DNA of 8,479 nucleotides. Source: Spirochaetaceae bacterium (lineage in GTDB: Bacteria > Spirochaetota > Spirochaetia > Treponematales > Breznakiellaceae). The stretch is from positions 1-8,479 of the forward strand of contig JAITKQ010000074.1 of the NCBI GenBank assembly GCA_031278295.1. The letters are read 5' to 3'. The notes beneath the pieces were generated by a model. That model did no database searches. It worked only from the letters and a program-made list of their open reading frames with translations, and was not told the origin of the DNA. The number at the start of each line of letters is the position of its first letter. Position 1 is the first letter of the stretch. Below are positions 1 through 5,483 of this stretch, piece after piece. Both the position numbers and the translations under genes were made by a program.

Positions 1-5
1 GGCTA

Positions 6-43
6 AGGCACGAAAATCCTGCGCCTTAAATTGTTTTGTGCCT
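6..43. repeat. Inverted repeat / hairpin
   Basis: AGGCAC-G-AAAA (6-16) pairs with TTTTGTGCCT (34-43), giving a 10-bp stem with one bulged G and a 17-nt loop. No gene end is visible next to it inside the window, so a terminator role for a gene to the left cannot be tested. Confidence 0.45.
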
Positions 44-139
44 AAAGTGTAACACCCCGACAAAGAATAGGAGTAACACCCGGTCCGCCGGTTTTACATT
101 CCAGCCTGTTACAAAACTTTATCCGCAGTGGGGTCTATC

Positions 140-155
140 CCGCCCTTTAGGGCGG
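140..155 (+). repeat. GC-rich hairpin followed by an A/T stretch
   Basis: CCGCCCT (140-146) pairs with AGGGCGG (149-155). This is a 6 to 7-bp GC stem, followed on the + strand by TTAAAATTT. It resembles a weak intrinsic terminator for + strand transcription, but no + strand gene ends here, so the role is unclear. Confidence 0.35.
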
Positions 156-210
156 TTAAAATTTGGTAACACCAACAAAATGGTAGTAAACCCAATGTCA
201 TGTACCGAGT

Positions 211-237
211 GTTTAGTGTGCCACCGGCACACTAAAC
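211..237. repeat. Perfect 12-bp inverted repeat
   Basis: GTTTAGTGTGCC (211-222) is perfectly complementary to GGCACACTAAAC (226-237) around a 3-nt ACC loop. No U-tract follows on either strand. The perfection and short loop mark it as a real structural element, with function unknown. A second hairpin starts only 5 nt later. Confidence 0.6.
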
Positions 238-242
238 AGCGG

Positions 243-258
243 CAAGCCGTGCGGCTTG
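243..258. repeat. Short perfect hairpin
   Basis: CAAGCC (243-248) pairs with GGCTTG (253-258) around a GTGC loop. It stands in tandem with the 12-bp hairpin at 211-237, so the two would form a double stem-loop if transcribed. Confidence 0.45.
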
Positions 259-315
259 TATTACAGAACCCGCCCGTGTAAATAATTCAACGCTTACAAA
301 AGATACCCCGCCTAC

Positions 316-340
316 CCTTCCTTATCGGGTTGGCAAGCGG
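316..340 (+). repeat. Near-duplicate of a 25-nt sequence, copy 1
   Basis: This 25-nt segment begins CCTTCCTTATCGG and ends CAAGCGG. It recurs at 422-447 with one substitution and one inserted G. The copies are about 106 bp apart and flank the hairpin at 353-375. Sequence beyond the repeat is not shared. Confidence 0.55.
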
Positions 341-352
341 CAAAACGTCAGG

Positions 353-375
353 CAAAACAGCTTAACGCTGTTTTG
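353..375. repeat. Perfect 9-bp hairpin
   Basis: CAAAACAGC (353-361) pairs with GCTGTTTTG (367-375) around TTAAC. On the + strand the distal arm ends in a T-run inside the stem, followed by TGG. It lies between the two 25-nt direct repeats. Confidence 0.5.
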
Positions 376-421
376 TGGTGGGGGCGGGGAGCTTCATTCT
401 GTCTTGCGGTTTGCTACCCGG

Positions 422-447
422 CCTTCCTTATCGGCTTGGGCAAGCGG
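422..447 (+). repeat. Near-duplicate of a 25-nt sequence, copy 2
   Basis: This is the partner of 316-340: CCTTCCTTATCGG is identical, then C replaces G and an extra G precedes CAAGCGG. The CAAGCG at 441-446 also pairs with CGCTTG at 455-460, making a small 6-bp stem with an 8-nt loop. Confidence 0.55.
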
Positions 448-478
448 GCGCGGTCGCTTGGATTTGGGACAGGCTCAA

Positions 479-507
479 GGTAAGGGGTAAACGATTTACC
501 CCTTACC
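479..507 (-). terminator. Strong hairpin after gene D, probable operon terminator
   Basis: GGTAAGGGGTAAA (479-491) is perfectly complementary to TTTACCCCTTACC (495-507). The 13-bp stem has a 3-nt loop and begins 7 nt beyond the stop codon of gene D. The position argues for a transcription stop or mRNA 3'-end stabiliser. A canonical U-tract is missing: the minus strand continues TTGAGCC. It may therefore be an imperfect or factor-assisted terminator. It is symmetrical enough to act on either strand. Confidence 0.6.
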
Positions 508-514
508 CTTGCGC

Positions 515-2236
515 CTACTTCCAGACCTCCCTTTTCAGCGTGATGCGGCCGTCCGTTGTCGGGCTGATCTCGCCCCTGGCGTAAATCCATTCGCACACGG
601 CAACGGAGATCAGGATGCCGGTTTTTGTTTCAGTACCCTGCGACATAATCGGGCCGTAACCGTCGCCCGCCCCATATAGTAAATAGCTATTAGTAATGAA
701 ATGGTAAATCTGGTCGTCCACAAAATCCACCCAAGCTTCTCCGTTGTAAAACTTCAAATCGTAAATAACGCCGCCCTTCGAATCGTAGTTGTAGTCGATC
801 GTGTAGCGCACCTGCTTCGAGACCTGGCCGAAGGCGCCCGTACCGTTGCCGCCGCCGCCGTCGTGCCGGACCTTGGCGACATAATCATGGAACAGGCTCT
901 TTATCCGGGTGCCCGTCATCCTGACGATAGACATCTTGTCGCCTTCGGGGTGAAGCATCTTTGTTACTGTGCCGACGGTGATGGAGCCCTTATCCATACT
1001 GTTGACGATGACGCCGCCGTTTACGAAGGCAAAGTCGATGGCATCAATTTCGTAAGTCCCCTTATGGTTGTCTGCCCATTCCAGCATCGAGTCGGCCACA
1101 AGGTCGCCTAGGGCTGTCTCCTGCTTGCGGCTTAGGCGGTCGCCTTTGCCCGCTTCCGCGTTGGGGAAGAGGGCGAGGGCATTTCCCAGCAGGAATGACG
1201 GGTTACTCGTGTTGAGCGGAGGCTTGGACTTGGGCGTCTCGTTGTTCGATGAGCTGAAATCGGATTCGGTACTGCCGTTTAGCGCCTTGACCCAAACATA
1301 GTAAGTCGTGCCGTTTGTAAGGCCGAGGATGGTTGCGCTCATCTTTCCCGCCCCGGCGCTTATCGATTCCGGTGTCGTATTAGCCGCCTCGCTCGCATCC
1401 CCCGTGTCGTTCGTTTCGCCGTAATACAGTTTGTAAGACGTGGCTCCTTTGACGGCGTTCCACTCAACCCTGAGGCTTTTGTCCAGCGCCGTAAGGAAGG
1501 GCATATTCGGCGCTACAGGAGCGCCGCCCGCCGCCGCCGGTGTACCCGTCCCCGCCGTGCAGCCCTCCGATACGCCGGAGGTGTTGTTTGCCCGTATCCA
1601 GATGTTGTAGGTCGTGCTGTTTGTAAGGCCGCCTATGTGGCCCATCACGTCGCGGTAACCGACTCCTCCGTCGTAAAATTCGGCGGATTCACTCCCTTCC
1701 GGCGGTTCGGCTCCCCCTGTCGTATTCCAGTACACGATGTACGAATCGGCGTCGTCCACCAGATTCCATGTTAGATCGAGGGCGCCGTCGTTGGCGTGGG
1801 CGGTAAACCCGCCGGGCGGGGACTGCGGCTTTGCGCGGGGACTCGCGCTGATAGACGCGCTCAGCGCGGAATATCCGTCAGGGTACCGCGCCTCCGCCCA
1901 TACATGGTATTGCTGGCCGTTCTGCAAACCCTCTATCTTGCAGTAGACCAACTGGGTGTCGGGCTGCGGAACGTCCGTGTGGGACGCGCCCGCGGGGTTT
2001 TCGGCGGCGTTCCAGTATATCCGGTAGCCATTCGTGGCGGTTGCCACCATGGTAAACCGCACCTCTATGAATCCGTCTCCCGGCGTAAGCTGGAACGATA
2101 TCAGATTCGGGGGCGGGTACAGTATACCCGGATCGGGGGTAGTGGACGGGTTGTCGCACCCCGCCTGCGCCACGAGCAGCGCGAGGCAGAGCGCCCGGGC
2201 AAGCGCCGGCAGCGAAACATATTTTTTTGTTTTCAT
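515..2236 (-). CDS. Lipoprotein with three FN3 domains and a 5'-nucleotidase C-terminal domain (gene D)
   Basis: This is a predicted 573-aa secreted lipoprotein. The start at 2236 is chosen because GGAGG lies 8 nt upstream; a more upstream in-frame ATG would overlap that site. Residues 1-26 form a signal peptide (KTKK n-region, hydrophobic core) before Cys27 in a relaxed QAGC lipobox. Three fibronectin type III domains follow at about 41-133, 137-234 and 240-336, with recurring motifs GLxNxTTYxxWxxA. Residues about 345-557 match the 5'-nucleotidase C-terminal (substrate-binding) domain: ETALGDLVADSML, the FAFVNGG segment corresponding to the family's NGGxIR region, and the YGAGDGY loop. The metallophosphoesterase catalytic domain that normally precedes it is absent, so nucleotide hydrolysis is not expected; a binding or adhesion role is inferred. 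It is the last gene of the minus-strand cluster, 23 bp after gene C. Confidence 0.9.
   Translation of the reverse strand: MKTKKYVSLPALARALCLALLVAQAGCDNPSTTPDPGILYPPPNLISFQLTPGDGFIEVRFTMVATATNGYRIYWNAAENPAGASHTDVPQPDTQLVYCKIEGLQNGQQYHVWAEARYPDGYSALSASISASPRAKPQSPPGGFTAHANDGALDLTWNLVDDADSYIVYWNTTGGAEPPEGSESAEFYDGGVGYRDVMGHIGGLTNSTTYNIWIRANNTSGVSEGCTAGTGTPAAAGGAPVAPNMPFLTALDKSLRVEWNAVKGATSYKLYYGETNDTGDASEAANTTPESISAGAGKMSATILGLTNGTTYYVWVKALNGSTESDFSSSNNETPKSKPPLNTSNPSFLLGNALALFPNAEAGKGDRLSRKQETALGDLVADSMLEWADNHKGTYEIDAIDFAFVNGGVIVNSMDKGSITVGTVTKMLHPEGDKMSIVRMTGTRIKSLFHDYVAKVRHDGGGGNGTGAFGQVSKQVRYTIDYNYDSKGGVIYDLKFYNGEAWVDFVDDQIYHFITNSYLLYGAGDGYGPIMSQGTETKTGILISVAVCEWIYARGEISPTTDGRITLKREVWK
1301..1325 (-). 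repeat. Intragenic near-repeat between FN3 domains
   Basis: The 25 nt at 1301-1325 match 1607-1631 at 23 of 25 positions (shared core TTTGTAAGGCCG). Both encode the GLTNxTTY strand of FN3 domains 3 and 2. High nucleotide identity limited to this motif suggests fairly recent domain duplication or gene conversion within gene D. Confidence 0.6.
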
Positions 2237-2244
2237 AAGATATT

Positions 2245-2249
2245 CCTCC
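2245..2249 (-). promoter_or_regulatory. Ribosome binding site of gene D
   Basis: GGAGG on the minus strand, 8 nt before the ATG at 2236-2234 and in the 23-bp gap after the gene C stop. It fixes the start of gene D at MKTKK and supports translational initiation independent of gene C. Confidence 0.75.
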
Positions 2250-2259
2250 ATTTTACCGT

Positions 2260-4095
2260 TCATTTGATCCTGGGGAGGGGCAGGTCCAGTTCCGTGTCCC
2301 ATTCCCAGTTCGTGCTGAAGTCCCAGACGAGGCTGCTTGTCTCGAAGAATTCCCGCGTCCGCTTCATGTTCCCGCTGCCCGTGAAGCCGGCCGTGTTGTT
2401 GGTTTGGGCAAGGTTTGTCCAGTTTAAGCCGCTGTCGGTGCTCGTCTTGACCTTCATACCGGGCAGGGCGTAGTTGCCCAGAAGAGCGATCATATCGCTG
2501 ACGGCAGCGCTCGCCGCAAGTGTGAAACCGTTGGGCGCAGTGGACGCCGCGCCTACGACACGGTTGGTGTAGGCTGAGGTGGCTGCAGCGTGTTCCACAC
2601 TTACCGTCCCGTTCAGGGCGACGCTCTGGTTTAAGGTAAATGCTGCGCTGCCGGTGGGGCCGGGGCTGTACATGCAAAGCCCCACGATGCCGCCGGCAAA
2701 CGCCCTGCCGTTTGCCCCGGCGTTCGTGCTTACGACCTCGACATCGCCGGACGCGCCTGAGTTTTCTATCGTGTGGTACTGTCCCGCAAAGCCCGCGACG
2801 CCGCCCGCCGCCGTCACTGCGCTGACGGCGTTTGCCCCTCCTAGGAGCGGAACCCACGCGCTTTCTACCCTTACGTTCGCGCCGGAAAAACAGTTGGAGA
2901 TTTTCCCCGCGCCGGAACTGTTGGTGTGGTAGAGATCTCCAATGATACCGCCCGCAAGTACAACCTTGTTCCCCGATGTGTTTGTGCCGGTCATCCTTGC
3001 CTGCACCTCGCCCCGCCGGATAAAAGACTTACTGATATTAGTGCCAGTACCTAATATGCCGCCAACATATAAGTTGGCATTGGATTCCGCCTTTATAGAT
3101 ACCGGCGCGTCTACAAAGCATCTGTCTATGGTAGCAGTCCGGCTACAACCGCTAATACCGCCCACATAGATGATGGGACTCGCATCTTTAACATATATAG
3201 TAACCGAGTCCTCCGTTTTGATGCCGGATGAAACGGCGCCGCCCCACCCGACTATGCCGCCCACAGAGACCTCCTTACCTCCACCTCCTGTGACATTTAT
3301 TTTACGAACCGCGCTCAGACAGTTTTTTATCCCGCTGGTGCTATTCCCCGTAATGCCGCCTATGTGTGTAGATGTTGCTGTTGTTCCGGATGTGGCAGAT
3401 ATTTCCATGCTGCCGTCCACCGAACATGAATCTATGGTTCCAGTAAGGGAGTATCCCGAAACAAGACCGGCGTACAATGTGTTACCAGTCACCGTTATTT
3501 TTAGATTTAAGCTTACCTCCCCGCCGCTTACGGTACTGGCGCTTGTTTGACCCACAAGACCGCCGGCACAAAGGGTTCCAGTCGTTTTTGTTATGTTCAA
3601 GCCTTTGTCCTCCGCCGTAACAAGCGTTATATCTTTTATGTCTGAATAAATAGCATAACCCGCGACAACGCCTAAGTATTGTTGTGCCGTACTCGTCAGG
3701 GTAAGCGCTTCGTTAAAGTCGTTGTCAAGCTCCACCGTGACATTGCTGATCCGCGCGAATTGGAGATAGCCGAAAAGCCCCGTGTACATCGCGCCGCCGC
3801 CCAGTTTTAGGCCGCGTACCGTCCTGCCATTCCCGTATAGGATACCGGTAAAGGGGCGGGCGGCGTCCGGGCCTATAGGCGTCCATTCCGCGAACCCGGA
3901 GAAATCGATGTCGGCGGCAAGGTAGTATGTACCGTCCAGCGGGTATTTTGAGCCGATCAGCGCAAACTCTTCCGCGCTCGCTATCGGCATTCCGTCGGGT
4001 TCCGCCCGGTATACGGGGAGGCCTATATCCTCGTATTCGTTCTTGCAGGAGGCGAGCGCGGTGGCGGCGCATAAAAACAGGAATAATCGTTTCAT
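2260..4095 (-). CDS. GLUG-repeat lipoprotein (gene C)
   Basis: This is a predicted 611-aa exported lipoprotein. The start at 4095 is preceded by AAAGGAG at 6 nt spacing; an ATG 18 codons upstream lacks such a site. The signal peptide is short (MKRLFLFLCAATALAS), with lipobox LASC and Cys17. After a spacer, IASAEEFALIG (about 38-48) and YYLAADIDF (57-65) form the conserved entry module seen before GLUG arrays. Glycine-rich GLUG-type repeats follow from about 104 to 475, for example YTGLFGYLQ, YVGGISGCSRT, YVGGILGTGT and FAGGIVGLCM, consistent with a right-handed beta-helix or beta-roll. The C-terminus carries a WDFSTNWEWD...LPLP motif shared with gene A (DVWDWDAASGYPLL). Genes A and C are paralogs. 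The likely role is surface or periplasmic display or adhesion; no catalytic motif is seen. Confidence 0.88.
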   Translation of the reverse strand: MKRLFLFLCAATALASCKNEYEDIGLPVYRAEPDGMPIASAEEFALIGSKYPLDGTYYLAADIDFSGFAEWTPIGPDAARPFTGILYGNGRTVRGLKLGGGAMYTGLFGYLQFARISNVTVELDNDFNEALTLTSTAQQYLGVVAGYAIYSDIKDITLVTAEDKGLNITKTTGTLCAGGLVGQTSASTVSGGEVSLNLKITVTGNTLYAGLVSGYSLTGTIDSCSVDGSMEISATSGTTATSTHIGGITGNSTSGIKNCLSAVRKINVTGGGGKEVSVGGIVGWGGAVSSGIKTEDSVTIYVKDASPIIYVGGISGCSRTATIDRCFVDAPVSIKAESNANLYVGGILGTGTNISKSFIRRGEVQARMTGTNTSGNKVVLAGGIIGDLYHTNSSGAGKISNCFSGANVRVESAWVPLLGGANAVSAVTAAGGVAGFAGQYHTIENSGASGDVEVVSTNAGANGRAFAGGIVGLCMYSPGPTGSAAFTLNQSVALNGTVSVEHAAATSAYTNRVVGAASTAPNGFTLAASAAVSDMIALLGNYALPGMKVKTSTDSGLNWTNLAQTNNTAGFTGSGNMKRTREFFETSSLVWDFSTNWEWDTELDLPLPRIK

Positions 4096-4101
4096 GGTTA
4101 G

Positions 4102-4108
4102 CTCCTTT
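4102..4108 (-). promoter_or_regulatory. Ribosome binding site of gene C
   Basis: AAAGGAG on the minus strand, 6 nt before the ATG at 4095-4093. It decides between two in-frame ATG codons and supports the shorter form with a standard lipoprotein signal peptide. Confidence 0.75.
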
Positions 4109-4125
4109 CGTTTTGGAAAAGTGAT

Positions 4126-4159
4126 GTGGCGCATCCCGCGTTCCCGCAAGGCGCGCCAC
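4126..4159 (-). repeat. Intercistronic hairpin between genes B and C, distal
   Basis: GTGGCGC (4126-4132) pairs with GCGCCAC (4153-4159) around a 20-nt loop; the arm overlaps the palindrome GGCGCGCC (4150-4157). On the minus strand the stem is followed by ATCACTTTTCC, a poor U-tract. It may be a weak attenuator or an mRNA-stability stem that sets the C to B ratio. Confidence 0.35.
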
Positions 4160-4160
4160 G

Positions 4161-4177
4161 AGCGTTCACCGAACGCT
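4161..4177 (-). repeat. Intercistronic hairpin directly after gene B
   Basis: AGCGTTC (4161-4167) pairs with GAACGCT (4171-4177) around a 3-nt loop, starting 1 nt beyond the gene B stop. No U-tract follows, so full termination is unlikely. A protective 3' stem for the upstream mRNA is more plausible. Confidence 0.4.
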
Positions 4178-4178
4178 G

Positions 4179-5294
4179 CTATTTAGAAATGGCCGCCTGA
4201 AGGCCGGAGGCATCCTGGCCCGCCACGAGGAACGCGTTCACCGCGTCGTAGCAGACCGCAACATTGATCCGCGACGGGTTTTTAAACACGGTGCTGGTAA
4301 TACCGGTCCATGTCGCGCCATCGTTTGAGTAGGCGAAGTTGTCGTCGTTATCGGAGGCTACAAAGTAGCCGTTGCCGAAGGTAAGCGCGAAGATACCGGC
4401 ATTTTGCCCGATAGCAAGGCTGCGAATATTAGCGGTATTCCATGTAACCCCGTTATCGGGTGAGTACACGATTATGCCTGTGTCATTGGCCGTGTTGCCG
4501 GCCGCGACAAAGGTTTCGTTGCCGTAAGCGATCGCGTTTACAAAGTCGGTTGAGCCAAGCGGGTTAGTGCTTGCCGTTGTCCAGCTAACAGGCTGTCCAC
4601 CGCTCAGGATGGTAGCGGTCCAGGCAAGCCTCCCGCTGCCGCCGCCGAACACGTACACACCGTTCCCGTAAGCGCCCGCGTTGATGTACGCGGTGCTGCC
4701 TGTGCCGGACCAGCCGGTATAGATCTGCGGGATTGTGGTAAAGGGTTGTCCCGGATCGTACGTGTAGGCCGCCTGTCCGTTCTGTCCCGCCACCACATAC
4801 AGTTGTTCAGCCGGCCCGTACACGCCCGCCTTGGTTCCGAAGCCGATCAAGCCGGTTTGCGCCCAGCTCAGGCCGTCCTTGGAATAAGCCCCGTAGCTTG
4901 AGGTGGTGCCGCCGGTTATCAGAAAGTAAGCGTTCAGGAAATGCGCCGCGCCCGGATTCACCGTAAATCCGGGTATGATGAAGGGCGTTGTCCAGACGCC
5001 GCTTACCGTATCGTAGCGTGTCGCGTAGGGATACGTGCCGTCAGAACCAGTTGCCACGAGGAAGGTGCCGTCCGTGGCAAGCCCCCGCACCATGTCCACT
5101 GTGACGCCGCTGGAGGACGGGAATGGCAGCGGGGTAAACTGCGTCCATGTCGTAGGCGGCGCGGTAATGCCCTTAACGGTGTTCAGATTGGCGATTCCCG
5201 GCAGAAATTCCCCCGCGGGTCCTAGCTCGGCCTGTTCACAGGCAACGAACGCAAGCACGGCTATAAGCGCCGCGCTTTTCAAGAATTTTTTCAT
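4179..5294 (-). CDS. Asp-box (BNR-like) repeat lipoprotein, putative beta-propeller (gene B)
   Basis: This is a predicted 371-aa lipoprotein. The start at 5294 has AGGAG 7 nt upstream. Signal peptide residues 1-18 (KKFLKS n-region, AALIAVLAFVA core) end at Cys19 in an FVAC lipobox. The mature part repeats a blade-like pattern: a YGNxxFVAxG strand (for example at about 257-266 and 306-314) and Asp-box-like turns SKDGLSW (138-144), SPDNGVTW (278-285) and SNDGATW (323-329). These are typical of sialidase-like and photosystem-stability-factor-like propellers. Asp-boxes are structural only; the catalytic Arg triad and nucleophilic Tyr of true sialidases cannot be assigned, so enzyme activity is not claimed. 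The gene lies between two GLUG paralogs in one orientation, which suggests a co-displayed envelope protein. Confidence 0.85.
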   Translation of the reverse strand: MKKFLKSAALIAVLAFVACEQAELGPAGEFLPGIANLNTVKGITAPPTTWTQFTPLPFPSSSGVTVDMVRGLATDGTFLVATGSDGTYPYATRYDTVSGVWTTPFIIPGFTVNPGAAHFLNAYFLITGGTTSSYGAYSKDGLSWAQTGLIGFGTKAGVYGPAEQLYVVAGQNGQAAYTYDPGQPFTTIPQIYTGWSGTGSTAYINAGAYGNGVYVFGGGSGRLAWTATILSGGQPVSWTTASTNPLGSTDFVNAIAYGNETFVAAGNTANDTGIIVYSPDNGVTWNTANIRSLAIGQNAGIFALTFGNGYFVASDNDDNFAYSNDGATWTGITSTVFKNPSRINVAVCYDAVNAFLVAGQDASGLQAAISK

Positions 5295-5301
5295 TCTAGT
5301 T

Positions 5302-5306
5302 CTCCT
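5302..5306 (-). promoter_or_regulatory. Ribosome binding site of gene B
   Basis: AGGAG on the minus strand, 7 nt before the ATG at 5294-5292. It supports the annotated start. Confidence 0.7.
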
Positions 5307-5321
5307 AAAAATGATCTATAC

Positions 5322-5337
5322 CGTTGCGGCCGCAACG
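5322..5337. promoter_or_regulatory. Perfect 16-bp palindrome in the gene B leader
   Basis: CGTTGCGGCCGCAACG is fully self-complementary and sits 27 nt upstream of the gene B start. It could be a dimeric repressor operator or an RNA hairpin (6-bp stem, GGCC loop). A partial echo, AACGGCCGCG, lies about 20 bp further upstream of gene B. No partner regulator is visible in the window. Confidence 0.4.
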
Positions 5338-5483
5338 TTCCTTTTAACGGCCGCGCCCTTGGCAAGATAGCCGCAGGCCGGCCAGTAAAAATACCATCAT
5401 ACATTCCGCTAGTACAAAACCTCTTATCGCGTACACACAGGGTTCCCCCGGTGAGCGGCCCCCCTCACGCGCCCGCGCCTTTA

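Larger units (their letters stand above)
1..514. other. Non-coding, palindrome-rich left flank
   Basis: I see no supportable gene here. The open frames present are short, have no Shine-Dalgarno site and cross strong inverted repeats. The stretch lies downstream of the stop codon of the minus-strand lipoprotein operon. It contains at least seven potential hairpins (arms at about 6-43, 140-155, 211-237, 243-258, 353-375, 441-460 and 479-507), a 25-nt near-duplicate (316-340 and 422-447), and three copies of GTAACACC (49-56, 73-80, 166-173). It could be a structured 3' region, a decayed mobile element or a repetitive extragenic element; the sequence alone does not decide. Confidence 0.6.
5295..5483 (-). 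other. Gap between genes A and B
   Basis: These 189 nt form the longest gap inside the cluster and hold no gene. They contain the 16-bp palindrome at 5322-5337, GGCCGGCC at 5376-5383, and a weak 5-bp stem (GTGAG 5451-5455, CTCAC 5464-5468) just past the gene A stop. Minus-strand TATGAT- and TATAGAT-like boxes occur, but neither has a credible -35 at the right distance. I cannot support an internal promoter; its absence would mean read-through from gene A. Confidence 0.5.

Noticed and set aside
36..281. Possible small + strand gene in the left flank
   Set aside because: No ribosome site, it crosses the perfect hairpin at 211-237 and the one at 140-155, and its product has no recognisable pattern.
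200..380. Integron attC-like sites (a chromosomal integron is known in Treponema denticola)
   Set aside because: GCTTAAC at 360-366 fits RYYYAAC, but no properly spaced GTTRRRY partner or bulged-stem architecture is present, and no cassette genes follow.
461..478. Possible insertion-sequence end (TTTGGGACAGGCTC) near the operon terminator
   Set aside because: No matching inverted copy or transposase was found in the window, so an insertion sequence cannot be supported.
515..2857. Gene D as a much longer protein starting at 2857
   Set aside because: The upstream part is Arg-rich antisense-type sequence overlapping gene C. The ribosome site and signal peptide place the start at 2236.
1796..3550. 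Several + strand open frames opposite genes C and D
   Set aside because: Their products are Arg/Pro-rich antisense translations without ribosome sites, while the minus-strand frame has clear domains.
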